DNA of 64,000 nucleotides from Beta vulgaris subsp. vulgaris (Eukaryota > Streptophyta > Magnoliopsida > Caryophyllales > Amaranthaceae): positions 21,569,399 to 21,633,398 of the forward strand of contig NC_079206.1 of assembly GCF_026745355.1 (NCBI RefSeq), in the 5' to 3' direction. Position 1 is the first letter of the stretch. Every line of letters starts with the position of its first letter. This document shows, one piece after another, positions 22,601 to 35,199 of the stretch. The position numbers and the translations under genes were made by a program. The notes beneath the pieces are model-generated. The model was not told the origin of the DNA, ran no database searches, and saw nothing but the letters and a program-made list of their open reading frames with translations.

Positions 22601-25600
22601 TCAGACATGCGTACATGTCTAGGTGTTAGACTCAGCCATTTGATGTAAAGGATGCGACAGTGTATGGAAGACTATCTGCCCTCTAGTCTAGTTGTATGCT
22701 ATTTAGTCTTGGATTTCTGGTGGCAGACATGGGTACGTATCTGGCTTTTAGTGTAGTCATATGCTATATAGTCTTGTATTTCTGGTGTCAGACATGGGTA
22801 CATGTCTAGGTGTTAGACTCAGCCATTTGATGGAGATTTTACATTCTATGGTCTATAATGAAGTGTCAAGTATCTATGTTCACGTATTTGACATGGAGGT
22901 ATTTGAGTAAAGACAGTTATATTCTTTTCTCAGGCTCATTTTACACATTAGTAATTGGCTATAGCAAATGGTTGCGTCTAGGGATTATAGAACTTTAACT
23001 ATGGAAAGCCTTTTCTATTCTATAAGGATTCCCTAACCTAAACTGTTGGAGACTTCAAATAGGTACTTCTTTATTCAATCTTGCTATTGTCTTTTGTTTT
23101 GAAAAATCTTGGCATAATTTTGATTGAAAGATCAGCTACTGTAGATTATCTTTTATCAGATTTATGTACGCATTCTTAAGCATCGTTTTGATCTCTATAT
23201 TTTGGATATAGCAATTTCTCATGTAGAGAACTTCAAATTGAACAAAAGATGACGGTGACTGTTTGATTTTTTTTTTTTTTTTTGGGGGGGGGGGGGGAGG
23301 GGTGTTTAAGTAAGTGATAATAAAAATGCATTTGGCCCTGAAATTCTGCTCATCTTTTGAGTTTAAAAGATCTCAAATTTCATCATATCGGCCTTACACC
23401 TTGAATATTAATTTCAATTGGAGGTAGTGTTTGTTTTTTTATTCAGCTGTGTTCTTCTGCCTTAAAGGTGTAACTTGTAAGATCCACTCTCTGTGAGATA
23501 CTCACACACTTGCACTAAAAGTCTAAAATTCTATAATGTGACCAAGCTAAGTTGTTTCCTGTAGGCCCTGTTATCATTTATAAATTCACAGAAGTTAGCA
23601 CAACAGTGTTGTTTTGTTGACTACTCTTTTCTTTTCCTTTTGTTGGGGTTTCGAGAAAAGAAGAAATTTCGTTTTTCAGGCTGAATCTACTATTTTCTGA
23701 TCACTCTGTCCTTGAGATTTTGTATTTCTGAACACCCTGTTTCTTGGAACTTCGCAGACTTAGTGCCCAGGAAGACGAGGAGGATGGTTCTAACTTATTG
23801 AGGAGAACAACAATTGGAAATGGTCAGTTCTCTTTTCTTCTCCTAGTGGTCTGTATTAGAACTCTTGCTTATCTCAGTCAATGCTGTTTACTCTTTCCAA
23901 CATCTAGGACCTCCAGAGGCTATTTTGGACTGGACTCGTGAAATAGACTCTGATCTATCTCAAAGTACTAATAATCAAGTATTCTCTCGGAAGCATTGGC
24001 GTCTTCTTCAATGTCAAAATGGTACCCTTTTTAATATAAAAGTGGTTTCCCTTTTTCAAAATATTTTAATTTGTAAACTAGTAGTCGATGCCTGATGACA
24101 ACTTATTTCTAAAATTGCAGGGCTTCGTATTTTTGAAGAGCTTTCTGAAGTTGATTACCTTGTGAGTAACTTCTTGTTGTTTCAGAGTATGGTGGTTCAC
24201 TTTTCATTGTTGTTGCTTCTTCATGCAATATTTCTATCATACAGCCAAGGAGTTGTAGCAGAGCGATGAGGGCTGTTGGAGTTGTTGAAGCTACTTGTGA
24301 AGAGATATTTGAGCTAATAATGAGTATGGACGGGACAAGGTTTGAGTAAGTAATCAATATCAGCCGTGATTTTCTATCATATATTCTGAAGAGCTTTGAC
24401 ATACATGCCTTGGGCCAAGAGTGGGGGCTTCTTTGATGGCATTGGGGTACTGCTGTTGTATTTGCACACCTGTTTTGTTTCAACCGACACCTCTTAACAT
24501 ATATATTTCTTGCAACATGTTCTTGGATACTAAAAAATCAAATGGAGATGTTGGTGGTTTCTCTTAGGGAAGCACTAAATAATAACTTAGCAAGAGAGTT
24601 AAGTGTTGCAGATGATTGGTGAAAATGAGTGCTATCTAAATAAATTTGTTTTAAACATGTTTGCTACCATACACATTTGTATTTTTAATGATTTGATGTG
24701 TCGCTTCATAGTTGGTAGACTTTTATTGCGAAGTTGTTGCATTTCTGGTGAATTTTTGGTCGCTTAACAGTAGTCCATCTTGTGTCTTTTTTCCCCTCAT
24801 TGTCTAGTACTTGTTTTAAAGCAGCGTGTCGCTCATTGTAACTTCACATTTTGCTATAAGACCGCTGTAAATCTAAATCTGTCCTACATTAACTTGCTTT
24901 GACGGATAATAACATCTATTGTGGAACTACAAGGAAAGACCCCTGGATCTTATATCTTCAAATCATTCTGCATACTTTGTTCATCTGTAGTTTAGAACTT
25001 TTTTATGCAAATCATTCTGCATACCTTATCCTCTGTAGTTAAAACCTCAACACCTTTTATATACTTAGTACTCTTAAAAAGCACCGCTTGTGATTGTTGA
25101 TTGTTTTTGGTTTGAGACTAGATTGACTGTCCAATATGTTCGCACAATGCCGGGATGTAGTATATAGGGTATAACACCTTTTGTTTTATCATACTGGTTC
25201 CTTTTCTATTTTGTATAAGTTTCTGATATTGATCAGATAATTGTCTTGTTTATTTCCTTCTTTCATCATATCACTTTCCATTTCATTTTCATGCTATTGC
25301 TGCTCTGATCAGGATGGGTGCCTGGTCCAGCTTCTAGAGCTGGGGTCTGGGTAGATCTTATCAAGTTTGTATTTGAGTTGGAGCTGCATGTGCTTCCAAC
25401 TTCTTAAATTTAAGTTACTCTGAGATTTGTGCTTGAGTTCACATCCATTAAAGATGATTTTTGTACTGGTATCCCTTAGTCTGATGTGATTTTACCTTTA
25501 CGTGGCTATCCAGATGGGATTGCTCTTTCCAGCTTGGCAGTTTGGTTGAGGAGGTGGATGGACATACAGCTGTAATATATCAGAGACTTCAACTTGACTG

Positions 25601-28600
25601 GTTTTCATCGTAAGTTTCTTCTGTAATTGTGCTTGTTAGGATTGAAGATGAATCTTCACCAGAGCTGGCTAGAAAATTTTCTGTTTAATATGCTATGATC
25701 TAGTTATATCTTTCTTATTTCTGAAATGGTTTGGGGTTGGTGGGAGGGGGTGGGAGGGTGGGTAGACCAGAGTAGGAACTTTTTAGCTCTTTGTTATGGC
25801 TTCTACCGTGATTATCATACCTGAGGAGCGCATTGAAATAATTAACTTTTGACTACATAGTAGATACTACCTCTGTGCTTTAGTGTAGCCAATGGGTAGA
25901 CCTGGAAAAATCTCATCTGACCCAGAAATTTGGTTAGAGCCCACCCAAAAACTAAGGGGTAATGAAGACTTTTCTTCAATGAAACCCTAAAGAACCTGCG
26001 AAACAAAGGGAAAAATGGATTTGATGCAAAAGCATTAAAGAAGCAAAAACTAAACGGAGTTACCCGACCTGACCAATGCACTTGACAGGTCTCCATTGGG
26101 GCTTAGTTAATGCTTACATGCACGGCAAGCAGTATCTTTTTTACAATATATATTTCCAATTCACTTAATTCTTTAGTCACTAACGAGTTAGAGATTCCTT
26201 AGTCCTTGATGCTTCACACTTATAGCATATCGGTTGAAATTCTTTCAAAGACGAACATATTATATCAGTATATGAAGAACATTGCTGCAGTTATACCACG
26301 TCTTTGTAGCAGAAAGTTCTATAGCTGATCTTAGCAAACTGATTTTCCCAGGTTTGTATGGCCCCGTGACCTCTGCTATGTGCGTTATTGGCGACGTAAT
26401 GATGATGGAAGTTATGGTTAGTCTTAATTGTTTGTTCATTCACCTTTAAACTGCCTCCCTTTCCGATAAGTAAATTTTGTTGTTATGCAGTTGTACTGTT
26501 CCGCTCTAGGGTGCATGAGAATTGTGGTCCTCAGCCAGGATTTGTGCGAGCCCATCTTGAAAGTAAACTCTAGATCTCTTTTGTAACTGTTTTCCTGCTG
26601 ACTTTGAGCTTTTGATGGATTGCATATTGTTCTCCCTTTGCTTACAACTACATTGTTCAGTTTATTTTGCAATTATCTAAGTAGACAACATCATTTTTCC
26701 AATTTTTAGGCGGTGGGTTCAATATCTCTCCTCTAAAACCAAGAAATGGCAGACCCAGATCGCAGGTGCAGCACCTTATGCAGATTGATCTGAAAGGATG
26801 GGGTGTGGGCTACCTCTCATCATTCCAGCAGCACTGCCTCCTTCAAGTATTAAATAGTGTTGCAGGCAAGCTCTTGTTGGCAAATTTCAGCTTGTTATAA
26901 CTTTTTTGGCTGCTTCTAATTTTTATTATCAGGGCGGGTAGTATGGGGTCTGTGGGTGATCAACATAAAATTGGTCCCTTGGTTAATGATTTAAAGAGGT
27001 GAAAATTCTAAAACTGAACTTTACTGATTGTAAAGAAACATTGCCAAACTATAGAACTTATAGAAGCTGTTATTAATGCCCTTTCCAATTTATTAATAAT
27101 GGCTGTGTTGTGGATTGGTACTAGGAGAGGTTATTGCAAGTGGGTCGGAATTAAATGGGGTTTGGGAATTGTTTTTAGATAAATGGGAACTAAATAGAGA
27201 TATAGAATTACGGCAGCAGAAGACAAGATGGCGAAATGCTTCATATCTCTGAAAATGAAGTTGTAAAAAGGGGGCATGGGGAACAATGGACCAATGTGCC
27301 AACTTTGAGCTGCTGCCTATATATTGCAGATAGTACTCTTATTATATAATTGGGGATATAATTTTTTTTTTTCGGGGGGAGGGGGGTGGTTACCTTCCAA
27401 AAGTGCTCCCTTTTATTTTAATTGTCCTTTAGAAATCTGAAAGATCTGTAATTAGTTGATTCTTTTCAATCTAGATCTTATGTTGGCCATTTTTTTTTTG
27501 TCTGAGTTTTTTGTCAGAGACAACCTTTTAAATACAACTTTTTGCGAAAGACAACCTTTTAAATATTTTTGGACAACTTCAGACCTTAATGAATTTTTTT
27601 TCTCGTCAAAAACAACCTTGACCAGAAATCCGGCATTGACTCACCGGATTCCGGTGTTGACTCACCAAACATACCTTCTTCATCCCAAATTCCCCCCATT
27701 TTCCTCATTTTACCCCCCTTTAATCATCTCACCACCACTCACCTCACAACTCTCCATTTTCAGTTCTTCCTTCCTCAATAGATCGCCGACAATTAGCCCT
27801 TGAATGAGTGCCAACAAGATTGCAACGTTTGAGAGTGGGGCGTGGGGCCGGCGATTAGCCCTCCGTTTTCAGCACTTACTTCGAGGAGAGAGAGATTGCA
27901 GCATTTGAGAGTGCGTGAGTGCCAACGAGAGAGAAGATAGGAGTTGTGGGAGAGAGGGAGGTCAGGCGAGGCTTGCGAAGGGTGGCAGGGGAACGACGGT
28001 AGCAGTGGGGCGTGGTGCTGCAGGTGGTTCGCATTACTTTGCAAGGTGGCAGGCTGTGGTGGTGTTGTGGGCAGTAGCCCGAAACAGAGGAGAGAGAGAG
28101 GATTCTTGAGGCTTGTTTGGGCTGTGTTTTTCAGGTGGATTCAAGGGCTAATACCGGCGATCTATTAAGGAAGGAAGAATTGAAAATGGCGAGTTGTGAG
28201 GTGAGTGGTGGTGAGATGATTAAAGGGGGGTAAAAGGAGGGAAATGGGGGGAATTTGGGATGAAGAAGGTATGTCCGGTGAGTCAACACTCAACACCGGA
28301 ATCTGGTGAGTCAATGCCGGATTTCTGGTCAAGGTTGTTTTTGAAAAAAAATAAAAAATTCATTAAGGTATGAAGTTGCCAAAAAAAATTTAAAAGGTTG
28401 TCTTTCGCAAAAAGTTGTATTTAAAAGGTTGTCTCTGACAAAAAACTCTTTTTTATTTTTATTTTTTTGATATTTAGAGCATTTCTCTGGATCATAACTC
28501 GTATAAAAATATGTGTATTGGAACTTTACCGTAAAAGCTTGGATTGGAGGCTTAACTGAGTGGAACTATACTAGAGTTGTTTATATCTTCTAGCTGCTCA

Positions 28601-31600
28601 TTTTTCCATTCTTATTCTTGGAACGCTTGAATTCCCCTAAACATTTGTTGCTGAAAGCTATAGAACAAAATTCTTCGTTGAATATAATTTAAAAACCTTT
28701 CCCAACCTTCTGCTGCTATCCTGGTTGCATATTGGCATGGATAGAAAATTTGCATGGAAGCTTTTTTTTTTTTCATGTTGTGTAAAGCTTTTACGTTAGA
28801 ATGTAAGAACGATGATCAATCATGCTCACTGAAATGGTATGCATGGCAAAATATGAAAAGTGTCGTCCATGTGATTAAATATCTTTTCTTTTCCCCTCTT
28901 CTTCGACAGGGTTGCGTGAATATTTTGCTCAAACTGATGAAAGGGTTGCTACTCCCAGAATTCCAGTTATGGTCAACATGACCTCAGCATCCATGTCTTT
29001 AAGAAAGAACCAAAAATTTCAGGATCCATCCATTCATCCTAGTTCTTCTGATGAGAATATTGTTCCTAATAGAAACTCTGTCATGATGGATGAAGACTCT
29101 GACGAAGACGAGGATTTTCAAATACCTGAGGCAGACCAAGAGGTTTGTGCTACACTACTCTGTAAACTCTTATGATGGATGTAATCATTTAAAATGTCCT
29201 TTTTCTGATTTTGGCAATCTTGTAGGTTTACTCTTCGACAGCTGAGGATGAAGTCAAGAAAACAGGTAGTCATTACTTTATTCACTTACACTTCTTGTTT
29301 TGATTCTATAATTGGAGCTACTGTATTCAAGGGTAGATCTAAAAATGCCCTTTGTGTTTAAAGCTGTTGAAGAAACGACAGATCAGATTGATCTAAGCAT
29401 GTTCTCGGGATCTTTACGACGAGACAACAATGAAAACGCACGCAATTGCTGGAGAATATCTGATGGAAACAACTTCAAAGTTCGTAGTAAGAGTTACAGC
29501 CATGACAGATCCAAGGTTCCTGCAGGGAAACATCTAATGGATCTTGTTGCAGTTGATTGGTTCAAGGATTCAAAGCGGATGGACCATGTTGCTAGACGTC
29601 AAGGCTGTGCAGCACAGGTGCCAATCTTGACTGCTTTCTTTTTTTCTCTTCCCCTTCTTGATACAGGAGTAATACTATCTTAACTTCAAAGCCAGAATTG
29701 TATGTGAAGTCACTTTGTTCTTTTCAGAACAACAGGCGTTACTATGAGGCATATTATTTGTCTATCTTCTCCAGATTTCTTAGACTACTATGCTTCTATA
29801 AGTATAGCTTATTCTATTTACATCACCTCCTTCTACTGGGAGAAGGGGGGGGGGGGGTGTTAATCTGTCAGACTGGGATTTTAGCTCCACATTGACGTGT
29901 CTTCTATCCCACCTATCTAAATCGACGTGCCATCACTGAATGTGTTCAACTTGGGCGTGGCATCTGTGTTGGACATTATACGTTGCAGCAGGTTGTGCTC
30001 TTGTGTTTTTTTGACACCTATGTGGTAACATGATAAAATTCTTTTGGAACTTTGAGATGTTCAGAGAACTGATGGAAGGTGACGGCTCTGTCAGTAATTG
30101 CAGTAGCTTATGCAAAGATAGTTCTGAGAAAGGGGTTGTCAATGGAACTAGAGTAGAATTTCAAAGCTTTCAAATAATTTATGTTCCTAAAAAGTTGAAA
30201 GGACATCAAAGAAGATATAGATATAATTTATATTACTGGTGTGTAATATTTACTACTACCACAAGTGTCTGTACCAACTACCAATGTCCAAGGTTCAAGA
30301 AAATCCGAAGTCGTTGGTAGGATGTATACCTACATGGCTACATCTAAAGTTTGAGTCTCATATACATATTAAAATCGTGATTCATGACAGACTAATTATA
30401 AGGAGTATTTAAGTGAGTTGTGCTATAATGTTAACATTCTGGCCAGTCCTAGCCCTATGTTACTGAAAGCTGCATATGATCTAATGTACCAAATTATCAC
30501 TCTTCAAACAAATTTATTTAGAATTACAGAGGTGATTGTCATTGTATTTTCATTATTGTTTTGTGCAGGGATGCGAATTCAAGTGTATAAAGCCTTGGTG
30601 CATGAGTCATTTTAAGTACATATGACCTGCTATATTAGCCTAAGGATTTGTGTCATTAACTGATAAACAGTAAATCAGGGGTATGGAGTCTATTGCTGAT
30701 CTTTATAATTGTTCATCTATATGAAATGCAATAGGAAAGTTCAATAATCTATTCCCAAGTAAGTCACTGCCCAGTATCTTATGTAGAATGTTGAGAGTCT
30801 TGAGACTTCCAAACTATAATCCAGTTGGAATACTCAAATGCATTCATGTACCCTTCATATTTCAGTTATGCTCTAAAACTTTGTGTCTCAGGGTTATAGA
30901 GTTCCCTACTGATCTACATTCATGGGAACATCTGTATGCAATGTATTCTGAGGAACATGGTAAAGTAGTTAGCTTATTGTCTTTCCTAAGGACAGCATAT
31001 AGTCACCCTGTATGTCCAGTACTCCAGTCTTGAAAAACCTATATTACAAAGCTCAGAAGTGAAGTCACGGGGCTTACATTTGCAAATTTCATTGCCAAAC
31101 AAAGCTCGGAAGTGAAGTCATGGGGATTATGTCTTACAAATTTAATTGCCAAAGTGGGTATTTGATTCATTGAACTTGTGTAGTTTTCTGAAACGGTTTG
31201 GAATTTATACTGTACATTGATCAACTGATCGCATCTCAAGTTGTACTATTCAATCTTCATCTCTTAGTTTAATGATTATCTTTTTTGCTTTGAGTATGTG
31301 ATTCCAGTGATGTTATCTTATGTTGCCAGACATCTATCTAAGTCTCTCATAATCTCACTTTGATTAACCTCCGATTATCTTTTTGTTTGTAGGTTGCTGT
31401 GGAGAAAGGATTATTTTCTTTAGTTATAAATGTTCAAGTGAGTTGCTTTTAACCACTCAAGCTTTGATCTAACTCGGTATATCTTGAATCAGAAAGGAAA
31501 TTTACTCCTCATGCATCAGGTACCTGGTTCAACCCACTATAGTATGGTGTTTTATTTCGTGACAACAAAATTAATACCTGGGTCACTTCTGCAACGTTTC

Positions 31601-34043
31601 GTGGATGGCGATGATGAGTTTCGCAACAGTCGGTTAAAGCTCATTCCTTCAGTTCCCAAGGTAACTGCACAGGCTTCTCAGCTGAAAATTTTCTGAAATG
31701 CCTACTGAATTTAAGCTTAGAGATTGTTGGAGTTTGAAAAGAGAATTTGGGTATTGTCACCCCTCTTATTTCATAATACTGTATCTGGATTCTGTGGTAT
31801 GTATATAGTCGTGTCTCCTGTGTAAATCTTGGTCAGTTGACGGCTTCATGTAATTGTTTCTAATCCCCCCCTCTAATCTTACAGGACCAGTATCATTTGA
31901 TTTTGTTTGCATTTTGTGTCTGTTGTACTATTAAGTTTTCATTGTGGCTATGTAATTATTTCTTATGTTAATATATATCATATGTAGCACTCCCTCAAAT
32001 GACATTTACGCTCTCCCTGCCATCCACCTACTACAGGACATCTGTAAGGGGCCTATGCCAATAGTATGCACATTATTGTCATGTTAGTGGTGTTGCCATT
32101 TTGTCAGTTCAAATGTACTTTAGCTGCCAAGTGATGCAGCGTGTTTCAAGGACAAATTGTAAGAAGTATATACATACTTGAAAGTACTTGAAAATACTCG
32201 ATAGTGTACTGTCATGCTTTGTCGATGCTTTTACTCCAAGACCAGGTGGCATACACGTCTGTATTGAATCTGTTTTTTTACCTCTTGATGCTTGATATGT
32301 AAATGGTAATGAATTTCTAGATCCTGGGAAAAGCTTGTATTATAGATGGAATTTATGTAGGCAAGGCAAGTATACATTATTATTCAAGATGACTGCTATG
32401 TAGGTCTGTCTTGTACATTAATTGAAATGCGAATTCTTTCCCTGAAAATAGTATAACATGTGTACACTATGTTTCCTTTAGAATATATATTAGTGTTAGA
32501 GCCCATATATTTCACTTTTATCGTTCCCATATTAGTTACTCGCGGTACATGCCAGTCATTGTCGCAGTTTTCTGCTTTTGTCGCGGTGCTCTTTGGCGTA
32601 ATGTTCTCAAGAATGGATGAGAAAAGATGCAAGTTGTTTCATATAGGATGACTTAATTAGTTAGCGCTTCTATGGTTACTTTACAGGCTGGGCACAATCT
32701 GTGCAACTGAAATTGTTTGGAGATAAGAGAGGCTATGCAATATGGATTGAATTTATGGGCAACTATCCACTCCTCTGTCCTGAACCTAATAGAGCTATTT
32801 CCAGTAGCTTCAGCTCTTCTTGTTATAATGTCCATCAATATCTCTTGTTGCATGCTTCTTCACTGGCCATAATCTAACATTTCAAGTGGTATATGCTTTA
32901 TGCAGGGCTCTTGGATTGTTCGTCAGAGTGTTGGAAGCACTCCATGTTTATTAGGGAAAGCAGTCGACTGTAACTACATCCGTGGGCCTCAGTACTTAGA
33001 AGTAATTCAATATTTTTTTGTATCTCTGAGATTGAAGATTTGATAATTGTGTATTTGTTTCCATTATTAGGATTGGTCATTATTTACTGATTAACCTTTT
33101 GTAGGTTGATGTTGATATTGGCTCATCAACAGTAGCCAATGGAGTTTTGGGCCTTGTGATTGGGGTGATTACGACATTGGTGGTTGATATGGCTTTTCTT
33201 GTACAGGTACGTAGTATCAAATTTTAGTTGTTGCTTCTTTCATAGGGTTGGAGGATAGAACCTAGAGAAGGTTGTAGTCTGCAACTTCCCGAGAGAAGCA
33301 GCAGGGCTTTTGACTTCAACGTTAATTGTTTGGACTTAAATTGTTGCAGAGGTACTGGGGAGTATTGAAATGTTGATGATAGATGAATGTATAATGACAA
33401 ACATGAATGAGTGCCAATTGTATGCTTGACTAGAGAATTAGCTCTTTTTTCTTCCTAGTTGCCTCCTATGACAGAAAACTGAAGTTAGGAATTAGCGATC
33501 CGGTTTATTGTACGTATATGTAGTTTTTTCTTCCGTAACTAAGGTGTCTTTGGGCACCTTAAACTCTTAATTAGAATCAGGATCTAGTTGTGCTTTGGGG
33601 ATCGAATGTTCCATCTTATGTCCCGACTCTCAAGTCTCAACACCTCTTATCATTTGCATTCAAAGTTGACTTATGAGCAATTATAAGCTGATAATGTGCC
33701 AAAATTAGGAGCGGATGAGGTAGTAGACAGGAATAAAACAGGGATGTATTATCTCCATCCTTTTATTTGGCAATTGCATTTGGTAGAGACTAGAGATGTC
33801 ATTCTGGGCTAGTGATCTTTAAGATTATCTCTGGAATTAGTCTTTTTTTTTATGGGCAATTATTCTCTTTTTTTTTTAGCAAGCAATCTGCTTGTTTGCA
33901 AGATAGTTGACCTCAAGTTAATGTTAATTCAGGCAAATTCTGAAGACGAGTTGCCAGAGAGGTTGATCGGTGCCGTCCGTGCATCTCATATCGAGTTGTC
34001 TTCTGCAATTGTGCCGGAGTTGCCAGATTCACCCATTGAATGA
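19634..34043 (+). CDS. EDR2: EDR2-like protein (PH, START and DUF1336 domains), 21 coding exons
   Basis: Exons: 19634-19780, 20512-20586, 20706-20759, 21535-21600, 21718-21821, 23758-23822, 23908-24021, 24121-24161, 24245-24345, 25514-25609, 26352-26416, 26491-26562, 26710-26865, 28910-29142, 29226-29265, 29364-29617, 31393-31437, 31520-31660, 32906-33001, 33105-33206, 33933-34043. All phases agree, giving 725 codons, close to Arabidopsis EDR2 (about 720). A PH domain spans roughly residues 5-114 (VYEGWMVRIGRRKIGRSFIH; RYFVLEPRLLAYYKR), START about 180-390 (HWRLLQCQNGLRIFEE; SSFQQHCLLQVLNSVAGLRE), an acidic linker 440-460 (DEDSDEDEDFQ), then DUF1336 about 503-715 (PAGKHLMDLVAVDWFKD; DHVARRQGCAAQ). 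EDR2 negatively regulates salicylate-dependent mildew resistance and cell death; its PH domain binds PI4P at membranes. Intron 13 has a GC donor; the others I placed are GT-AG. Whether this is the EDR2 or EDR2-LIKE orthologue is open. Confidence 0.92.
22464..22835. repeat. Tandem duplication of about 186 bp in EDR2-like intron 5
   Basis: Two nearly identical units run head to tail; each starts near ATGCGACAGTGTATGGAAGA (22466 and 22652) and ends near GTGTTAGACTCAGCCATTTG. The few differences point to a fairly recent duplication. Each unit also holds an internal half-repeat (TCTAGTTGTATGCTATTTAG and TCTAGTCGTATGCTATATAG). Confidence 0.88.
23265..23303. repeat. Poly-T / poly-G simple repeat in EDR2-like intron 5
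   Basis: A long T run is followed directly by a run of about 14 G, then AGGGG. Such runs are hard to sequence, so the length may be inexact. Confidence 0.85.
27504..28448. mobile_element. Foldback (long inverted-repeat) element in EDR2-like intron 13
   Basis: Left end GAGTTTTTTGTCAGAGACAA and right end TTGTCTCTGACAAAAAACTC are perfect inverted copies. The pairing extends about 300 bp inward: AGAAATCCGGCATTGACTCA (27625) matches TGAGTCAATGCCGGATTTCT (28308), and ATAGATCGCCG (27779) matches CGGCGATCTAT (28155). The loop is about 350 bp (27800-28150), GC-rich, with no recognised gene. It ends in G/C like many Mutator-type elements, but I could not see a 9-bp target duplication. The frames inside (27456-27803, 27915-28168) are not supported. 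Confidence 0.8.
31050..31150. repeat. Short direct repeat in EDR2-like intron 16
   Basis: Two copies of a unit of about 52 bp, each with AAGCTC(A/G)GAAGTGAAGTCA and AATTGCC/CATTGCC, lie in tandem. No coding content. Confidence 0.6.
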
Positions 34044-34767
34044 GTAACACCTCTGGCTGATATCAATGTTGATATATTCATCTGGAAGACTAGCATTCAT
34101 TCTTTGCTTGGCTGATTTATACCCATATGTAAAACAATACCAAGATTGACGTCACTTGGATTTGCTGAAGAACCAACATCTGGGAGCAGTTGTGTATTGT
34201 ACATTTTGGAGCGACATTACAGCAGATGAGCTAAACTGATTGACCTTATACATTCTTAAGGTGTAAAGTCTTGCCATTTACTCAGCGTCTCAGCCCAGTC
34301 TCCAGGAAGTTCGAGGTTGTACAAGTTTAGTCAATCTTTAATTTAAGAACCGTAGATCTGTTCTATTTTTTATTTTTATTTTTCTGTATTACTCAGCTGC
34401 ATAGAATTTAGAATACCACATAAGATCTTTAGTGGATAGCCCCTCCCTCCATTTTATTTTCTTCTTTGGTTGCTATTTTTATAGTGTAAAATGTCAAAGT
34501 ACATAACATAGTTCTTTTGGTTGTAAACTTTGCTAGGATAATTGGTAGATCTCGAGCAACCTGAGCTTGCTCTGAGCTAAACTTTCATATCCAATATTTT
34601 TGGATTCTCAAGAAAAAAGGCCATATTTCTTGTGTTTGCTAATTTTCAATTTGTTTGTTCCTTTTCTCTCCAATTAGTATACTATACACATGTCTCTATA
34701 GAGTGTCGTACACATTATCAAAACGCAACCTTTAGAACAACAAATGCAATTCGAATTGATGAAATAG
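34044..34767. other. 3' UTR and downstream flank of the EDR2-like gene
   Basis: Non-coding sequence after the TGA at 34041-34043. The first few hundred bases are probably 3' UTR; I did not fix a polyadenylation site. No repeat or gene is recognised. Confidence 0.45.
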
Positions 34768-34885
34768 ACATGGAATGAGTAATCTCAAACCAAATCCAAT
34801 AAAAATGGGCATGGAACGAACATGAAACATGGAATGAGTAATCTCAAACCAAATCCAATAAAAATGGGCATGGAACGAACATGAA
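34768..34885. repeat. Perfect tandem duplication, 2 x 59 bp
   Basis: ACATGGAATGAGTAATCTCA starts at 34768 and again at 34827. The two 59-bp units appear identical, suggesting a recent duplication or strand-slippage event. Confidence 0.9.
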
Positions 34886-35199
34886 ACTAGATGCAATGAA
34901 CATGAACAAATTCAAATACGAAGAATGATTTGACAATACATTAATGACATTACACTCATTTATTTATGCAGCACATTTACCCAAAATTTTTCTCTCTTTC
35001 AAATTCTTTAGCTTTTCTCTACTTTCTTCAAAACTTTTCAACTTTTGTCTGCTTTTTATCTCTTCCAAACTCCCCAATTTCATTCTTCTAAAGCCAATCT
35101 TCTTTCATAATCCTACTGAAAAAAATAAGTTTCACAATTCCTAGTCCTAATGAGATACATCTTTTGTAAAATCCTAGATTTTCCAATATCTCATTATAA

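Noticed and set aside
25310..25400. ATCAGG followed by ATGGGTGCCTGG as an alternative EDR2-like exon
   Set aside because: It reaches stops at once and breaks phase; the exon at 25514-25609 continues the START domain in frame.
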